Positions 62,139 to 64,000 of a stretch of DNA of 64,000 bases are shown one piece after another. Origin of the DNA: Symbiodinium natans. Its lineage: Eukaryota > Sar > Dinophyceae > Suessiales > Symbiodiniaceae. The stretch lies in contig CAJNDS010002088.1 in assembly GCA_905221605.1 (NCBI GenBank), forward strand, positions 401,001 to 465,000, in the 5' to 3' direction. Numbering within the stretch: the first letter of the stretch is position 1; the number at the start of each line of letters is the position of its first letter. The notes under the pieces were generated by a model. It made no database searches. It was given only the letters and a program-made list of their open reading frames with translations, and was not told where the DNA came from. Made by a program: the position numbers and the translations under genes.

Positions 62139-62352
62139 ACGATATGATATATATATATATACATATATGTATGTATATATATATACACATACGTATATAC
62201 ATATATACATTTATACATATATACATATATACATTTATATATATATATATATGTACATACGTACATACATATATACATATATACATATATACATATATAC
62301 ATATATACATATATACATATATACATATGTACATATATATATATATCTGCGT
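62139..62352. repeat. TATACA microsatellite inside an intron
   Basis: (TATACA)n/(TA)n run of about 210 bp. The phase-consistent intron 62389-62110 (280 bp) is mostly this repeat. Confidence 0.95.
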
Positions 62353-62389
62353 GTATGTATGTGTATATAAATGTGTATATGAGCCAAAC

Positions 62390-62465
62390 TAAAACCAAAA
62401 GCCTCTCGGCACCCCACCACAGCGTCGAGCTCCTCAAGCGCCGCTGCGCTGATGGGCTTTGCCAC
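62390..62465 (-). CDS. Exon, unknown protein
   Basis: 76 bp between CTCGGCTCAG and A|GTTTGG, 25 full codons. It includes [20 protein letters not shown]. Confidence 0.58.
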
Positions 62466-62638
62466 CTGAGCCGAGTGAGCTGGTGATAGCCTTTGGCTTC
62501 AGGGGGTTAAGGGTTTAGGGTTTAGGTGTAGGCTTCGGGGCGTTAAGGGGGGAGCTGTCAATGCTTGGTGTGCAGGTACCCTGAACCCTACGATTTCGGC
62601 TTAGGCTTCTTTGTTTCAGGGGCCAAGCCAAAGCTTAC

Positions 62639-62702
62639 AGGGGCTCCGTGGGCACAAGACCCTGAAAGGCCCTGGGGGCCAAAGAATTCTGAAAGGAGGA
62701 GA
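62639..62702 (-). CDS. Exon, unknown protein
   Basis: 64 bp between TTTGGGGAG and CCT|GTAAGC, encoding LLLSEFFGPQGLSGSCAHGA. The donor is consensus, the acceptor plainer. Confidence 0.48.
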
Positions 62703-63196
62703 CTCCCCAAAGCCGAGGATAAGCGGGCCAGGGTTTGGAGTTTCACCCTGAACCCTAAAGCCTAAACCCTGCCCAGGACTCGCACCGGAGGTGCTGTCGG
62801 AGGTTCTTGCAGGTCCACACTCATCCCTGAGCTGGTTGAAGGGGTTGAGCCTTTGGGGGCCGAGAGGTCACCATGCTGTCAGGGTTTAGGGTTTAATGAA
62901 ACCCCAAACTTGGCCCCAAACAAACCTTCAACCCGAAATCCCGGGCCCCAAGCCCTAAACCCCAAACCTTGCAAGACCCTTTTGCCACACCCTTGACCCA
63001 AGGGCCTCGGGACCTCCTGAAATAACCCTCACTTTCGGCGGCCAGAAATATTCCGCGAGCTATGGAAGCTATGGTAGGAAGTAGGAAGCCTACTACATGA
63101 TTTGAGGCAGATTCCTTCACTGAAAGATCCTTGGCGCTACCAACGGGCAACCGTTTCATTACGGCAGGAAGGGGTGATCTTCACACCCTACTACTG

Positions 63197-63333
63197 CCTA
63201 CACCCCAAACCCCAAACCCTAAACCCCTAAACCCTAAACCCCAAACCCCAAACCCTAAACCCCTAAATCCTAAACCCCAAACCCCAACCCCCAAACCCTA
63301 AACCCCTAACCCCTAAACCCTAAACCCTAGCGA
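63197..63333. repeat. Mixed CCCTAAA/CCCCTAAA/CCCCAAA array
   Basis: About 18 units alternating heptamers and octamers. Confidence 0.92.
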
Positions 63334-63469
63334 CCCCAAGCCTCAAACCCACGATCCCAAACCCTACTTTCGGCGAGCGCGACAGGGGCCAGGTCCCGCC
63401 TGTCGCGCTTCCTGCCGCGCCGATGACGTCCACGGCCCCCTCCAGGAACTTTATCAGGTACCTGTGTCT

Positions 63470-63592
63470 GGGTTTAGGGTTTAGGGTTTAGGGTTTAGGG
63501 TTTAGGGTTTAGGGTTTAGGGTTTAGGGTTTAGGGTTTAGGGTTTAGGGTTTAGGGTTTAGGGTTTAGGGTCTATGGTTTAGGGTTTCTTTA
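63470..63592. repeat. Long perfect TTTAGGG array
   Basis: About 17 TTTAGGG units, the last two mutated. About 140 bp from the opposed CCCTAAA array at 63197-63333, so the two face head to head. Confidence 0.94.
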
Positions 63593-64000
63593 GGGCAATG
63601 ATTATGTCTACTTGGAGGTTCATGGGTCATCGAAAGTAGGGTTGCAAGTACCCTAAATGGGGTAATGGGTTGTACCTTTTACAGTTGCCACCCCTATATT
63701 GCACGCCTTGTCTTCATTTGATGGTTTCGTTACTCGCTTGTGTTCACAGAACTCAACACCAACAGAACCTTTGAGTCCACGATGGGCTCACTGGGGTTTA
63801 GGGCTTGGGGTTGCGTCCGCTTCGGGAGCAACTGGGGTTGTTTAAAATTAGGGTCCCTGTGGGGATGTTCTTTATAAGGGATCCTCATAGGAAAGGCATC
63901 CAAAGCCAAGAGATCTCAACACGCCCTTGTTTAAGGCATAGCCATTAATGGCTATTCTGGATCCCTATGTAGTCTCAGGAAGATTCCTGAAGCTACCCTA
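63593..64000. other. Window end: partial elements, no gene
   Basis: A family A left end (TACTTGGAGGTTCATGGGT) at 63609 without a clear right end, and a half family I element near 63840-63900. No exon seen. Confidence 0.5.

Noticed and set aside
63470-64000. Chromosome end
   Set aside because: The TTTAGGG array is followed by ordinary sequence to the window edge, and equal arrays occur throughout.

Overview
What this is. This is a window of nuclear DNA from a eukaryote, most likely a photosynthetic protist. There are no bacterial operons, ribosome-binding sites or long open frames. Telomere-type heptamers (CCCTAAA on + / TTTAGGG) occur every few hundred bases in both orientations, as perfect arrays, 8-base variants and decayed copies. 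TTTAGGG telomeres are used by land plants, green algae, several stramenopiles, dinoflagellates and chromerids. The combination of tiny exons, one-strand coding and transposon-like introns points to an alga of the dinoflagellate/chromerid or other introner-bearing type. The lineage is inferred, not shown.

How it is coded. Almost every plausible coding piece I found by eye lies on the minus strand, as short exons (about 35-300 bp) between an AG acceptor and a GT donor (GTGAGT, GTAAGC, GTGAGG and similar; a few GC). Several neighbouring exons join in phase: 28423-28310 with 28195-28087; 35183-35084 with 34989-34886 and 34717-34580; 41323-41234 with 41159-41070; 61160-61092 with 61011-60860; 62465-62390 with 62109-61958; 19900-19818 with 19677-19642. 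I recognised no protein family with confidence, so products are left unnamed. No exon has been tested by homology or RNA, and in GC-rich DNA the opposite strand of an exon often looks open too. Gene boundaries are mostly unknown. Likely terminal exons with stops are at 55867, 37063, 16854, 13470 and 52833.

What the introns hold. They are filled with (1) telomere-like arrays, (2) short inverted-repeat elements of 60-165 bp in at least ten families (called A-J here), and (3) microsatellites. In the best cases the inverted-repeat element is itself the intron. The terminal repeat supplies the GT donor, and a duplicated target or the element edge supplies the AG. This is the introner pattern. One intron (34885-34718) is almost entirely a telomere-repeat array.

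Layout. 0-20 kb: dense exons with telomere arrays. 20-26 kb: many inverted-repeat elements, fewer exons. 26-30 kb: exons including a clear element-intron. 30-34 kb: mostly degenerate telomeric repeats. 34.5-37.4 kb: clear exons and a TA/TG microsatellite. 37.5-39.0 kb: an AT-rich island with a frameshifted, unidentified coding relic. 39.4-42.1 kb: exons of a probable multi-pass membrane protein. 44-47.8 kb: an acidic exon and an 8-mer TTTAGGGG array. 48.3-50.8 kb: a higher-order satellite with a 1.1 kb tandem duplication. 51-64 kb: further exons, elements, microsatellites and telomere arrays. The window ends in more interstitial telomere repeats and is not a chromosome end.
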